From the NCBI RefSeq assembly GCF_003730195.1, contig NZ_QWGG01000002.1:1-64000 (forward strand): 64,000 nucleotides of DNA, in the 5' to 3' direction. This document shows positions 51,252 through 59,486 of this stretch, in pieces. How positions within the stretch are numbered: position 1 is the stretch's first letter; each line of letters starts with the position of its first letter. Under the pieces are notes generated by a model. The model was not told the DNA's origin. It saw only the letters and a program-made list of their open reading frames with translations, and searched no databases. The stretch is from Halosimplex salinum. GTDB taxonomy: Archaea > Halobacteriota > Halobacteria > Halobacteriales > Haloarculaceae. A program made the translations under genes and the position numbers.

Positions 51252-51333
51252 TGCTCATAAATCTGACTGAATATGTACATGGACGAGCGGTGGACCAAAG
51301 AGGTTTTCCCAAGATAATTAGGAAGAAGGTTTA

Positions 51334-51510
51334 ATGCCGAAGAAGACGGTCGGTGTGCGAGGACGAGAGGGAACGTCGACGAAGGACATCTCGATCCCGG
51401 CAGGAATCGCTCGCGACCACGGTATCGAGGTCGGCGACGAGTTCGCTATCGACGCCGAGACGGACGAGAACGGGCGACTCGTGCTCCGATACACACGACT
51501 AGAGGAGTGA
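51334..51510 (+). CDS. AbrB/SpoVT-type small DNA-binding protein
   Basis: This 58-residue protein is encoded from ATG 51334 to TGA 51508-51510. The sequence MPKKTVGVRGREGTSTKDIS, IPAGIARDHGIEVGDEFAID and GRLVLRYTRLEE follows the AbrB swapped-hairpin pattern (strand, IP-x-x-R-x-x-G-I-x-x-G-D strand). It would dimerise and bind DNA or act as an antitoxin; no toxin gene is adjacent. The AT-rich upstream region, with GGTTTTCCC and GATAATTAGG, probably holds its promoter. Confidence 0.75.
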   Translation: MPKKTVGVRGREGTSTKDISIPAGIARDHGIEVGDEFAIDAETDENGRLVLRYTRLEE

Positions 51511-51558
51511 ACACTCGGGAGAGCGAGCGGCGTCTGTGATCCTCGAAAAGCGGGCGGC

Positions 51559-52464
51559 TCAGATCTCGTCTGCGGAGGGGTAGTCGGTGGCGAACACGTC
51601 CTCGACGAGGGGGCCGTCGTCGCTGCCGTCGGCGGACTCGCCGTCCGGTTCTTCGCTCTCGGGGCTGACGCTCCCGGTCCGATACCCCTCCAGGTCGAGG
51701 GTCACGTGGTCGAAGCCCAGGTCGCCGATGTGCTGCTGGGCGGCGGACACGAAGTCGGGGTCGAGCGCGGCTTCGAGTTCGTCCGCGCCGACCTCGATCC
51801 GGGCGATGCCGTCGTGGTCGCGGACGCGGAACTGCTGGAAGCCCCACGTCCGCAGGACGACTTCGGCCTTCTCGATGCGGGAGAGGCGTTCTTCCGTCAC
51901 TTCGAGTCCGGTCGGGATGCGCGAGGAGAGGCAGGCCATCGAGGGCTTGTCCGCGACAGAGAGGCCGTACCCGTCGGCGATCTCGCGGACTTCAGATTTG
52001 ACGATGCCGTGTTCGAGGAGGGGAGAGTAGGCGTCGAGTTCCTCGACGGCGCGGAGGCCGGGGCGGTGGCCCTCGCCGGGGTCGGAGGCGTTGGTGCCGT
52101 CGCAGACCACGTCGATGCCGAGTTCCTTCGCGCGGTCGAACATGGCGCCCAGACGCATCGTGCGGCAGTGATAACAGCGGTCGTCGCCGTTCTCGACGAA
52201 CGCCTGGCTGTCGAGTTCGGAGAACTCGGCGATCTCGTGGCGGATGCCGATCTCGTCGGCGACGCGGCGGGCGTCGTCGAGTTCCGCGGCGGGCAGGGTC
52301 TCGCTCTTGGCCGTGCAGGCGACGGCGTCGTCGCCCAGCGCGTCGTGGGCGATAGCGGCGACGGCGCTGGAGTCCACACCGCCGGAGAAGGCGACGAGGA
52401 CGCCGTCCCGGTCGGCCAGGTCGGCGCGCGCGGCGTCGAGTTTGTCGGCGACCGAAGTGCTCAT
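51559..52464 (-). CDS. larE: ATP-dependent sulfur transferase LarE-like
   Basis: A 301-residue PP-loop ATPase of the LarE family. The pyrophosphatase loop is LVAFSGGVDSSAVA (S27-S33). A conserved pair C97/C100 is in RCYHCRTMR, and C178 in SMACLSSRIPTG corresponds in position to the sacrificial cysteine of Lactobacillus LarE. LarE adenylates a pyridinium dicarboxylate and donates sulfur while building the nickel pincer cofactor of lactate racemase. The three-Cys version may instead carry an iron-sulfur cluster. No larA, larB or larC is seen in the window, so the sulfur acceptor is open. ATG 52464; the C-terminal tail is acidic. Confidence 0.83.
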   Translation of the reverse strand: MSTSVADKLDAARADLADRDGVLVAFSGGVDSSAVAAIAHDALGDDAVACTAKSETLPAAELDDARRVADEIGIRHEIAEFSELDSQAFVENGDDRCYHCRTMRLGAMFDRAKELGIDVVCDGTNASDPGEGHRPGLRAVEELDAYSPLLEHGIVKSEVREIADGYGLSVADKPSMACLSSRIPTGLEVTEERLSRIEKAEVVLRTWGFQQFRVRDHDGIARIEVGADELEAALDPDFVSAAQQHIGDLGFDHVTLDLEGYRTGSVSPESEEPDGESADGSDDGPLVEDVFATDYPSADEI

Positions 52465-52619
52465 CGCCGGCGATTCGGCGCGAGTCGGCAAAAGCCCGTT
52501 GTTCGACCGCTCGCACGCGCCGAACGGGTTCGGGTCCCGTCGCCGGCTCGTGGGCCCCGTATCACCGCGGTCGGAACAGGCGCGGGATTTTTCCCCACCG
52601 GTGCGAATGACACCGGTAG

Positions 52620-54602
52620 ATGGACATCGAGACGATCCCCGGAGTCGGCGAGAAGACGGCCGAGGCGCTGTCCGCACTCGACGACCCGGAGCGCGCGCTC
52701 AACGAGGGGGACGTGGCCACCCTGTCGCGGGCGCCCGGCATCAGCGACGGCCGCGCCGCCCGCATCGCCCGCGCGGCCATCCGCCAGCAACACGGCGACC
52801 CCGGCGGGTTCGCCGCCACGTCGCGGGCACAGGAGATCTACCGGGACGCCCTCGACCTGGTCGCCGACCACGCCGTCACCCGCTACGCCAAGCGCCGCCT
52901 CGAGACGTTCTACCCGAGCCCCTCTCGGTCGCGCGTCGACGAGGCCCGTGAGTTCGCCGCCCGCGCGGTCGAGCGCGAACCGGACGACGAGATCCGCGGC
53001 GCGCTCGCCGGCGTCGAACCGCTCGACGCCCCGCCCGACGTCCGCGTCCGCGACCGCTGTCTCGCCACGACCGACGCGGAGACGTACGCTCGGGCCCAGG
53101 AAGCGCTCCCCGAGGTCAGCGTCGAGATCGTCGACGACGCCCGCGGCCTCGCCGACCTCGCGCGGGGCTACGCGACGGTCGTCGCGCTCGACGACGCCTT
53201 CACCGGCGTCGAGGTCGAGGGCGACGTGCGCGTCGAACCCGACGCCCTCGAGGACCCCGCGACCGTGGTGCCCGAGCGCACCCTCTCCTTCTTCGCGCAC
53301 AACCGCAACCGACTCCGGGCGGCCGTCGAGGTCCACCGCGTCGCCGACCTCGACCCGCCCCGCGACCTGGACACGTTCGAGGCCGCCCTCGCCCGTATCG
53401 ACGACCAGGGCGACGTCGCCGACGACGAGGAACTCCAGCGCCTCCAGAACGCCGTCGACGACCTCGACGCGGCCGTCTCGACCGCCGAGAGCGTCGCCAA
53501 CGACCGCCTCCGGCAGGCTATCGAGGAGCGCGACGTGACCATCGAGGGCGCCGACCTGCTCTCGCTGGTCGAGCAGGGCGCCGGCGTCGACTCCCTGCTC
53601 CAGCGCGAACTCGCCGACGAGTACTCGGCGGCCGTCGCCGACGCCCGCGACCACCTCGTCGACGCTCTGGGACTCGACGACTACGAGGACACCGCCCGCC
53701 GCGCGTTCCCCGACCAGCCCACCTTCCCCGTCGCGCGCGACGAGGACGTCGTCTCCCGCCTCCGCGAGTCGCTCACGACCGCCCGCGATCGGCGGGCGAC
53801 GCGACTCAAACGGGAGGTCGCGACGGAACTGGCCGACGCTCGCGAGGACGCCGAACGCCTCGCCGAGGCGGCGCTCGAACTCGACGTCGAACTCGCGATC
53901 GCCCGCTTCGCCCGCGAGTACGACTGCACAATGCCCGAGATCGGCGGGCGGGGCGTCGCTATCGAGGGCGGCCGCTCGCCCCTCCTCGACGTGCCCTTCG
54001 ACGCGGTCGACCCCGTCGACTACGGCGTCGAGGGCGTCGCCCTCCTCACCGGCGTCAACAGCGGCGGGAAGACCTCCGTCCTCGACCTCGTGGCGCTGAC
54101 GGTCACGCTCGCGCACATGGGGCTGCCCGTCCCCGCCGAGCACGCTCGCGTCGAGCACGTCGAGGAGTTGCACTACCACGCCAAGACGCAGGGGACGCTC
54201 GACGCGGGCGCCTTCGAGTCCACTCTCCGGGAGTTCGGGTCGCTCGTCGACGAGATCCGGAGGGGAGACGGCGGGCGCGTGCTCGTCCTCGTCGACGAAC
54301 TGGAGAGCATCACCGAACCCGGCGCCAGCGCGAAGATCATGGCCGGCATCCTCGAGGCGTTCGACGAGCGCGAGGCGACCGCCATCTTCGTCACCCATCT
54401 CGCCCGCGAGATTCAGGAGTCGGCTCGCACGGATCTCGCGGTCGACGGCATCGAGGCCGAGGGGCTCGTCGACGGCGAACTGAAAGTCGACCGTTCGCCC
54501 GTCAAAGACGTGCTCGCGCGCTCGACCCCGGAACTCATCGTCGAGAAACTCGCCGACGAGCGCGACGGGTTCTACGTGGAACTGCTCGAGAAGTTCGACT
54601 GA
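52620..54602 (+). CDS. MutS-related ATPase with N-terminal HhH domain
   Basis: A 660-residue archaeal MutS-like protein. The first ~60 residues form helix-hairpin-helix motifs (IETIPGVGEKTAEALSAL and LSRAPGISDGRAARIA) that bind DNA non-specifically. A middle helical lever region (about 230-440) is followed by the MutS ATPase: Walker A LLTGVNSGGKTSVLDL (about 474-489), VEELHYHAKTQGTLDAGAFE, and Walker B VLVLVDELESITEPG (about 553-567), then FVTHLAREI. The mismatch-recognition domain of MutS1 is absent. It probably acts in recombination or repair like MutS2/MutS5 proteins, but lacks a Smr nuclease domain. ATG 52620 with GGGATTTTTCC about 30 nt upstream. Confidence 0.85.
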   Translation: MDIETIPGVGEKTAEALSALDDPERALNEGDVATLSRAPGISDGRAARIARAAIRQQHGDPGGFAATSRAQEIYRDALDLVADHAVTRYAKRRLETFYPSPSRSRVDEAREFAARAVEREPDDEIRGALAGVEPLDAPPDVRVRDRCLATTDAETYARAQEALPEVSVEIVDDARGLADLARGYATVVALDDAFTGVEVEGDVRVEPDALEDPATVVPERTLSFFAHNRNRLRAAVEVHRVADLDPPRDLDTFEAALARIDDQGDVADDEELQRLQNAVDDLDAAVSTAESVANDRLRQAIEERDVTIEGADLLSLVEQGAGVDSLLQRELADEYSAAVADARDHLVDALGLDDYEDTARRAFPDQPTFPVARDEDVVSRLRESLTTARDRRATRLKREVATELADAREDAERLAEAALELDVELAIARFAREYDCTMPEIGGRGVAIEGGRSPLLDVPFDAVDPVDYGVEGVALLTGVNSGGKTSVLDLVALTVTLAHMGLPVPAEHARVEHVEELHYHAKTQGTLDAGAFESTLREFGSLVDEIRRGDGGRVLVLVDELESITEPGASAKIMAGILEAFDEREATAIFVTHLAREIQESARTDLAVDGIEAEGLVDGELKVDRSPVKDVLARSTPELIVEKLADERDGFYVELLEKFD

Positions 54603-54605
54603 GTT

Positions 54606-54701
54606 CGAGGTCGTGAGCGGGGTCGTGAGCGAAGCGAACGACCTCGATGCGAGCGGGGACGGAGGACCCGCGAGCGAAGCGAACGACCTCGATGCGAGCG
54701 G
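54606..54701. repeat. GC-rich palindromic 30-bp direct repeat
   Basis: The 30-bp unit starting GAGCGAAGCGAACGACCTCG occurs at 54627-54656 and 54672-54701 without mismatch. CGAGGTCGT at 54606-54614 pairs with ACGACCTCG at 54638-54646, so a 9-bp stem can form. It lies between the MutS-like gene and the carbonic-anhydrase-like gene. Confidence 0.8.
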
Positions 54702-54769
54702 TGTCCGCGCTGCGAGCAGCGGCGGCAGAGGGGTCAAGAGTTTAGGGTTGTGAACACGTCACACACGGT

Positions 54770-55300
54770 ATGGACAGTCGCGAGTACGCGTTCGAAGGGG
54801 TGGAGCCGGAGGTACACGGAGACGCCCACGTCAGCCGCGAGGCGACGGTCGTGGGGGACGTGACCGTCGAGGCGAACGCGAGCGTCTGGCCGGGGGTGGT
54901 CCTCCGCGGCGACGTCGCCCCGGTTCGCGTCGGCCGCCAGTCGGCCGTCGGCGACAACGCCACCGTCCACGCCTCGGAGATCGGCGAGAAGGTGATGGTC
55001 GGCCACGGCGCGGTCCTCAACGACGCCGCCGTCGAGGACGGTGCGCTCGTCGGCTTCAACTCCACCGTCAGCGACGCGACCATCGGCTCCGGGAGCATCG
55101 TCGCGATGGGGACCGTGGTCCCACCGGGCTACGAGGTCCCCGCCGAGTCGTTCGTCCGCGGGATGCCCGCCTCCGTCACCCCGCTCGACCAGACCACCAT
55201 CGACCCGGACGCCGTCTTCGAGGCGTTCCACTCCGGCGACTACGCGAATCTCGCGGAGCGCCACGAGAACCTGTTCGCGCCGTCGGAGGCGGGCGAGTAG
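54770..55300 (+). CDS. Gamma-carbonic-anhydrase-like hexapeptide protein
   Basis: A 176-residue left-handed beta-helix protein of the gamma carbonic anhydrase/YrdA type, with repeated hexapeptides (GDVTVEANASVWPGVVLRGDVAPVRVG). In gamma carbonic anhydrases zinc is held by three His from two subunits. Here two are present (H in NATVHASE and H in MVGHGAVLND) and the third position is Asn (LND instead of L-H-G). It may therefore have altered metal binding or another acyltransferase-like role. ATG 54770 has GAGTTTAGGG centred 27 nt upstream. It ends directly against the convergent SHOCT gene. Confidence 0.82.
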   Translation: MDSREYAFEGVEPEVHGDAHVSREATVVGDVTVEANASVWPGVVLRGDVAPVRVGRQSAVGDNATVHASEIGEKVMVGHGAVLNDAAVEDGALVGFNSTVSDATIGSGSIVAMGTVVPPGYEVPAESFVRGMPASVTPLDQTTIDPDAVFEAFHSGDYANLAERHENLFAPSEAGE

Positions 55301-55681
55301 TCACTCCCGCTCGACCGATAGCTCCCGCTCGGCCCGCTCCGCGTCGCCGACCGTCACGTCCTCGAGTTCGACCAGTCGCTCGACGCGGCGCTCGAACTCC
55401 GCGTCGTCGATCTCGCCGCGGGCGTAGCGGGCCTTCAGCTCCGCGAGCGGGTCCGCCGCGGCGTCGGACTCGTCGGCGGCTTCGCCCCTCTGGGAACGCT
55501 CGCGGAGCGCCGGCCAGATCTCGTTGCCGACGATGGGGATCAGCGGCGTGAGGAGGAACCACCCGACGATGAACACGACGGCGGCGACCTCGAAGCTCAC
55601 GAACAGGCCGGCGAGGAGGCCGACCGGGAGCGTGAGTATCGCGACGGTCGCTGCGATCCCACCCACGAGACGGGGGTCCAT
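55301..55681 (-). CDS. SHOCT-domain membrane protein
   Basis: A 126-residue protein. Two N-terminal helices (about residues 5-48) are followed by a charged linker and a C-terminal SHOCT motif, DPLAELKARYARGEIDDAEFERRVERL. SHOCT is a short oligomerisation module often found at the ends of membrane proteins. Function unknown. ATG 55681; a GGTTTTCAATTC element lies 25-35 nt upstream. Stop at 55301 touches the stop of the neighbouring gene with no spacer. Confidence 0.8.
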   Translation of the reverse strand: MDPRLVGGIAATVAILTLPVGLLAGLFVSFEVAAVVFIVGWFLLTPLIPIVGNEIWPALRERSQRGEAADESDAAADPLAELKARYARGEIDDAEFERRVERLVELEDVTVGDAERAERELSVERE

Positions 55682-55851
55682 ACGTCGTCGTACCGCCGAC
55701 GAATTGAAAACCGTTGTGTCGGTCGGATATGCTGACGTGTTTCGAAGGGTGCACGTCCGCCCGGGCGGATCTGATCGCCCGACCGTACGTCGCCGGAACC
55801 CCGGTAAGGACCGGCTAGCTTTGCGAGTGGCGGTCCAACGACGGGGCATCG

Positions 55852-56526
55852 ATGGCCGACGAGAACTCCGACGGGTCGGTGGACGAGACGGAGACCGACC
55901 GGTATTCGATCGACACGGACGAAGCGTTCGCCAGTCTGACCGGCAACTTCTACCGCGGCGAGGTCGAGCGAACGGCGTCCTGGCGGGGACGGCTGGACCA
56001 GACGACCAACTGGGCGGTCGTGGTCGTCGGAGCCATCCTGACGTGGGCGTTCTCGAGCGCGGACAACCCCCACTACGTGATCCTGATCGGGGTGTTCGGC
56101 GTCTCGGCGTTCCTCGTCATGGAGGCCACGCGGTACCGCGAGTACGACGTCTGGCGAAATCGCGTCAGGATACTCCAGACGGACCTCTACGCCGAGATGT
56201 ACTCGCCGTCGTCGGAGGCGGACGAAGCCGACTGGCAGACCCGCCTCGGCGACGACCTGCGTGACCCGACGTTCGGGCTCTCCATGCGGGAGGCGCTCAC
56301 CCACCGGCTCCGCCGGTCGTATCTCGCCTTGCTCGCTCTCCTCCTCGCGGCCTGGGTCGCCCGGGTCACCGTCTTCGAGGCCTCGGAATCCTGGACCGAG
56401 ACCGCGTCGATACTCGGCGTCTCCGGGCAGCTCGTCGCGGCGACTGTCGGGCTGTTCTACGCGATTCTCGTCCTGGTGGCGGTCGTCTCCATCCGCGGCC
56501 AGACCGTCCAGGAGTTCCAGGAGTAG
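55852..56526 (+). CDS. DUF2270 family membrane protein
   Basis: A 224-residue protein with four helices in two pairs (about residues 52-92 and 158-215). The DUF2270 core is visible: SLTGNFYRGEVERTASWRGR, TNWAVVVVGAILTWAFSS, and RYREYDVWRNRVRILQTDLYA. Cytoplasmic N-terminus is acidic. Function unknown; conserved in haloarchaea and some bacteria. ATG 55852. Confidence 0.83.
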   Translation: MADENSDGSVDETETDRYSIDTDEAFASLTGNFYRGEVERTASWRGRLDQTTNWAVVVVGAILTWAFSSADNPHYVILIGVFGVSAFLVMEATRYREYDVWRNRVRILQTDLYAEMYSPSSEADEADWQTRLGDDLRDPTFGLSMREALTHRLRRSYLALLALLLAAWVARVTVFEASESWTETASILGVSGQLVAATVGLFYAILVLVAVVSIRGQTVQEFQE

Positions 56527-56592
56527 AGAGCGGGTTCCCGGTCCGGCCCAGCCGACGCTGGTGGTCGGGGAGAGAGCGGGAGAAGCGCCTGC

Positions 56593-57042
56593 TCAGAGCC
56601 CGCTCGTGTTCACGGCGGCGGTCACCTCGCGCCAGTTGCGGACGGTCCAGTAGCCCAGACCGGAGGCGATCATCGCCGCCGACAGCAGGTACACCGACAG
56701 GTGCGACGCGACCACGGCGTCGGGGTGGGTCATCCCGTAGACGATCCCTTCCGTGCCGAGGCCGATCATCACGAAGCCGACGATGCCGACGCCCGCCGCG
56801 GTGACGAGCGCCTCGCGCCCGTACAACTGCGAGTGCTCGGCGGCGAGCAGGGCGGCGACGAAGCCGACCGACCCCGCCAGCACGTAGAGGGGGAGTCGCC
56901 CGACGAGTCCCCCCGCGTTGCCCGATGCGATCCCGACGATGCCCAGAAAGGCCGCCGTCAGCGCGAGCGTCGTCGCGCCGATGAGCGGCCCCGCCTGTAC
57001 CAGTACGTCCCGTTCGAAATACCCGTTCGCCGACGTAGCCAT
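56593..57042 (-). CDS. Four-helix membrane protein
   Basis: A 149-residue integral membrane protein with four helices (about residues 16-38, 48-66, 76-98 and 114-134). No recognised family. ATG 57042; GTGTTTTTGTAGG about 30 nt upstream on the minus strand suggests a leaderless transcript. Divergent from the GCS2-like gene and convergent with the DUF2270 gene. Confidence 0.62.
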   Translation of the reverse strand: MATSANGYFERDVLVQAGPLIGATTLALTAAFLGIVGIASGNAGGLVGRLPLYVLAGSVGFVAALLAAEHSQLYGREALVTAAGVGIVGFVMIGLGTEGIVYGMTHPDAVVASHLSVYLLSAAMIASGLGYWTVRNWREVTAAVNTSGL

Positions 57043-57196
57043 CGCTCTAGCGACGGCCGTCTCCCTACAAAAACACCCGTCAGTCGCGCGTCTGCCGAAT
57101 GTGAGTCGGCTGACTCGTCGACCGGAGCGCGCCGCCGACCGGGCCGAACCGGAGCGCGCCAGAGGGTTTTTGCCCGGGGTGGTCCACCTCTCACCA

Positions 57197-58876
57197 ATGA
57201 CCGACCACGTGTCGCTCGTCCGGCGCTCGCTCGCCGGCACGGACGACTTCGACCGCCGCGTCCGCGAGCAGGCCGACCGCCTCGTCGACGCCCTCGGCGA
57301 GGGTCGCCTCGACAACGCCGCCGCCACCCTCGGCCTCGAACTCGAAGTGTACGCCCTCGACGGTGCGGGCGAGGACGCGACGCTCGCGCCGATCCCCGAG
57401 TCCGTCTACGACGGGCCCGCCGACAAGGAACTGGGCCTGCACAACGCCGAACTCAACGCCGCGCCGAGCCGGTTCGACGAGAACGGCATCGCCGCACAGG
57501 CCGAGGAGATCACGGCCGACCTCGCGGCGACGCGGGAGCGGGCGCGCGAGCACGGCCTCGAGGTCGTCCTCGACGCGATGCCCGCCGTCGCGCCCGCCGA
57601 CGGCACCCACGCGTACCTCGACGACGTGGAGGTCCGGGGCGGGCCAGCGGGCGCGGACGACGGAACCGACCCCGCCGAGGAACGACCGGTCGTCGTCCCC
57701 GGAAGCGGCCCCGACGATCCGGTGCTCGTCGCCAGGAACATGCGCCGAGACCCGCGCTACGGCGCGCTCGACAACGTCGCGGTCCGGCGATCGGGCGGCG
57801 AGATCGACTTTTCCGTGCCGGGCGCGACCGCCGGCTACCGCACCATCCTCTTCGAGTCGCTGGCCACGTCGATCCAGCCCCACGTCCAGGTGCCCGACCC
57901 GGCGGAGTTCCCCCGCTATCACAACCTCGCGACCCGGACGCTCGGGCCGCTGCTCGCTCTCTCGGCCAACTCCCCCTTCCTCCCCGGCGACTGCTACGAC
58001 GAGACCGTCGACCCCGAGGCGCTCGTCGACGAGACGCACCACGAACTCCGGATCGCGGCCTTCGAGCAGTCGATGAACCAGGGCTGTCGGAAAGTCCGCG
58101 TGCCCGACGACCTCGAGGACCCCGCCGACGCCGTCGAACACGTCGTCGCCGACGAGACCTTCGCCCCTTTCCTGCGCGAGTGGATCGAGAGCGAGGCGCG
58201 AAGCGCCTCGGAAGTGAGCGGGCGGAGCCCGCGAGCCGGCGGCGAGGACAGCGACGTGGAGACCGGCGGACAGAAGGGCGGCGACCCGGCGAGCGACGTC
58301 TGGGAGTTCGACTACAAGCGCGGGACGTTCTGGCGGTGGATCCGCGGGGTCGCCGGCGGCGACGCCGTCGACGGCGCCTGCGACGAGCGCTCGCTCCGCA
58401 TCGAGTACCGCCCGCTCCCGACACAGCCGACCGTCCGCGACATCGTCGGCCTGCAGGTGCTCACCGCCGGCCTCCTCCGCGGGCTCGTCGCGGCCGACCA
58501 CCCGCTCGAGACGCTGCCGTGGGCGGACGCCGAGGAGAGCTTCTACGCGGCCGTCGCGGACGGCCCCGACGCCGACCTCGCGTGGGTCACCGCCGACGGC
58601 GACCGCACCGAAGACACCGACGAGATATTCGGCGAGGTGTTCGCGTTCGCCCGCCGCGGCCTCGACGAACAGGGCGTCGGCGAGGCGACGCGGGACCGCT
58701 ATCTCGCGCCGCTGGAAGCCCGCTGGGAGGCGGGCGTCACCCCGAGCGCCTGGAAGCAGGCGCGGGTCCGCGAGCACCTCGACGACGGCGGCGACCTGGA
58801 GACGGCTCTCGCTCGCATGCAGGGCGAGTACGTCGAACTGAGCCGCGAGCGCGACTCCTTCGCCGACTGGATCTGA
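57197..58876 (+). CDS. Glutamate-cysteine ligase family (GCS2-like) protein
   Basis: A 559-residue ATP-dependent ligase-fold protein of the GCS2 family. Motifs: LGLELEVYALDG (Glu residues for Mg), KELGLHNAELNAAPSRFDENG, HNLATRTLGPLLALSANSPF, and RSLRIEYRPLPTQPTVRDIV. Gamma-glutamylcysteine is the main haloarchaeal thiol, so a role in making it or a related gamma-glutamyl compound is plausible. The protein is much longer than typical archaeal GshA, and other amide ligases share the fold. Around residues 333-360 a Gly/Ser/Asp-rich loop is encoded by two palindromes (58192-58232), an apparent insertion. ATG 57197 (MTDHVSLV). Confidence 0.75.
   Translation: MTDHVSLVRRSLAGTDDFDRRVREQADRLVDALGEGRLDNAAATLGLELEVYALDGAGEDATLAPIPESVYDGPADKELGLHNAELNAAPSRFDENGIAAQAEEITADLAATRERAREHGLEVVLDAMPAVAPADGTHAYLDDVEVRGGPAGADDGTDPAEERPVVVPGSGPDDPVLVARNMRRDPRYGALDNVAVRRSGGEIDFSVPGATAGYRTILFESLATSIQPHVQVPDPAEFPRYHNLATRTLGPLLALSANSPFLPGDCYDETVDPEALVDETHHELRIAAFEQSMNQGCRKVRVPDDLEDPADAVEHVVADETFAPFLREWIESEARSASEVSGRSPRAGGEDSDVETGGQKGGDPASDVWEFDYKRGTFWRWIRGVAGGDAVDGACDERSLRIEYRPLPTQPTVRDIVGLQVLTAGLLRGLVAADHPLETLPWADAEESFYAAVADGPDADLAWVTADGDRTEDTDEIFGEVFAFARRGLDEQGVGEATRDRYLAPLEARWEAGVTPSAWKQARVREHLDDGGDLETALARMQGEYVELSRERDSFADWI
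58192..58232. repeat. Two short palindromes inside coding sequence
   Basis: CGAGGCGC (58192-58199) pairs with GCGCCTCG (58203-58210) around a GAA loop. GCGGGC (58218-58223) pairs with GCCCGC (58227-58232) around a GGA loop. Both lie in-frame in a variable loop of the GCS2-like protein. Confidence 0.75.
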
Positions 58877-59008
58877 GCGGCCCGAGCGGTGGCTTGCCGG
58901 TCGCTTCCGGGGTGGTTGCCCTACATAACCGTACCGCCCTCGTGCGTCGTGACACCACTACCACATTTTCGCGCCGGCTTCTTTCGGAGTCCGGGCGACC
59001 ACTCGACT

Positions 59009-59482
59009 ATGTCCACTGCGACAGAGACACAGAGAGGAACCGAGACTGCGAACGGGTCCTGGCAAGCGGGCGTCGTCGGGGGGATCCTCGGCGCGCTCCT
59101 GATGGGCGCGCTGATCGTCGCGATGAACGAACCGACGCTCGCCGTGGCGATCCCGTCGCTGTACACGCTGGCGCCGCCGCCCAGCGTCGCGACGGGGATG
59201 TTCGTCCACGTCTCCCACGGCGCCGTGCTGGGCGTCGCGTTCGCCGCGATCGTCGGCGCGCTCGACCTGGAGTCACCGGCCCAGCAGGTCGGCGCCGGCG
59301 CGGCCTGGGGCGTCGCCACGTGGGCCGTCTTCGCGGCGCTTATCATGCCCGTCTGGCTCTCTGCCGTCGGGTCGCCGGCCTCGCCGCCGTTCCCGAACTT
59401 CGCGCCGCCGTCCCTGCTGTGGCACCTCGTCTACGGGGTCGTCCTCGGCGGCGTCTACGCCGCGACCGTCGACCGGCTGTGA
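59009..59482 (+). CDS. Membrane protein of unknown function
   Basis: A 157-residue protein with four hydrophobic helices (about residues 21-40, 65-85, 95-118 and 138-153) and a Thr/Glu-rich N-terminus. The middle SVATGMFVHVSHGAVLGVAF contains two His facing the membrane. The family was not identified. ATG 59009 follows a GCTTCTTTCGG element about 28 nt upstream. It converges with the DgcA-like gene (4 bp gap). Confidence 0.62.
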   Translation: MSTATETQRGTETANGSWQAGVVGGILGALLMGALIVAMNEPTLAVAIPSLYTLAPPPSVATGMFVHVSHGAVLGVAFAAIVGALDLESPAQQVGAGAAWGVATWAVFAALIMPVWLSAVGSPASPPFPNFAPPSLLWHLVYGVVLGGVYAATVDRL

Positions 59483-59486
59483 GCGG

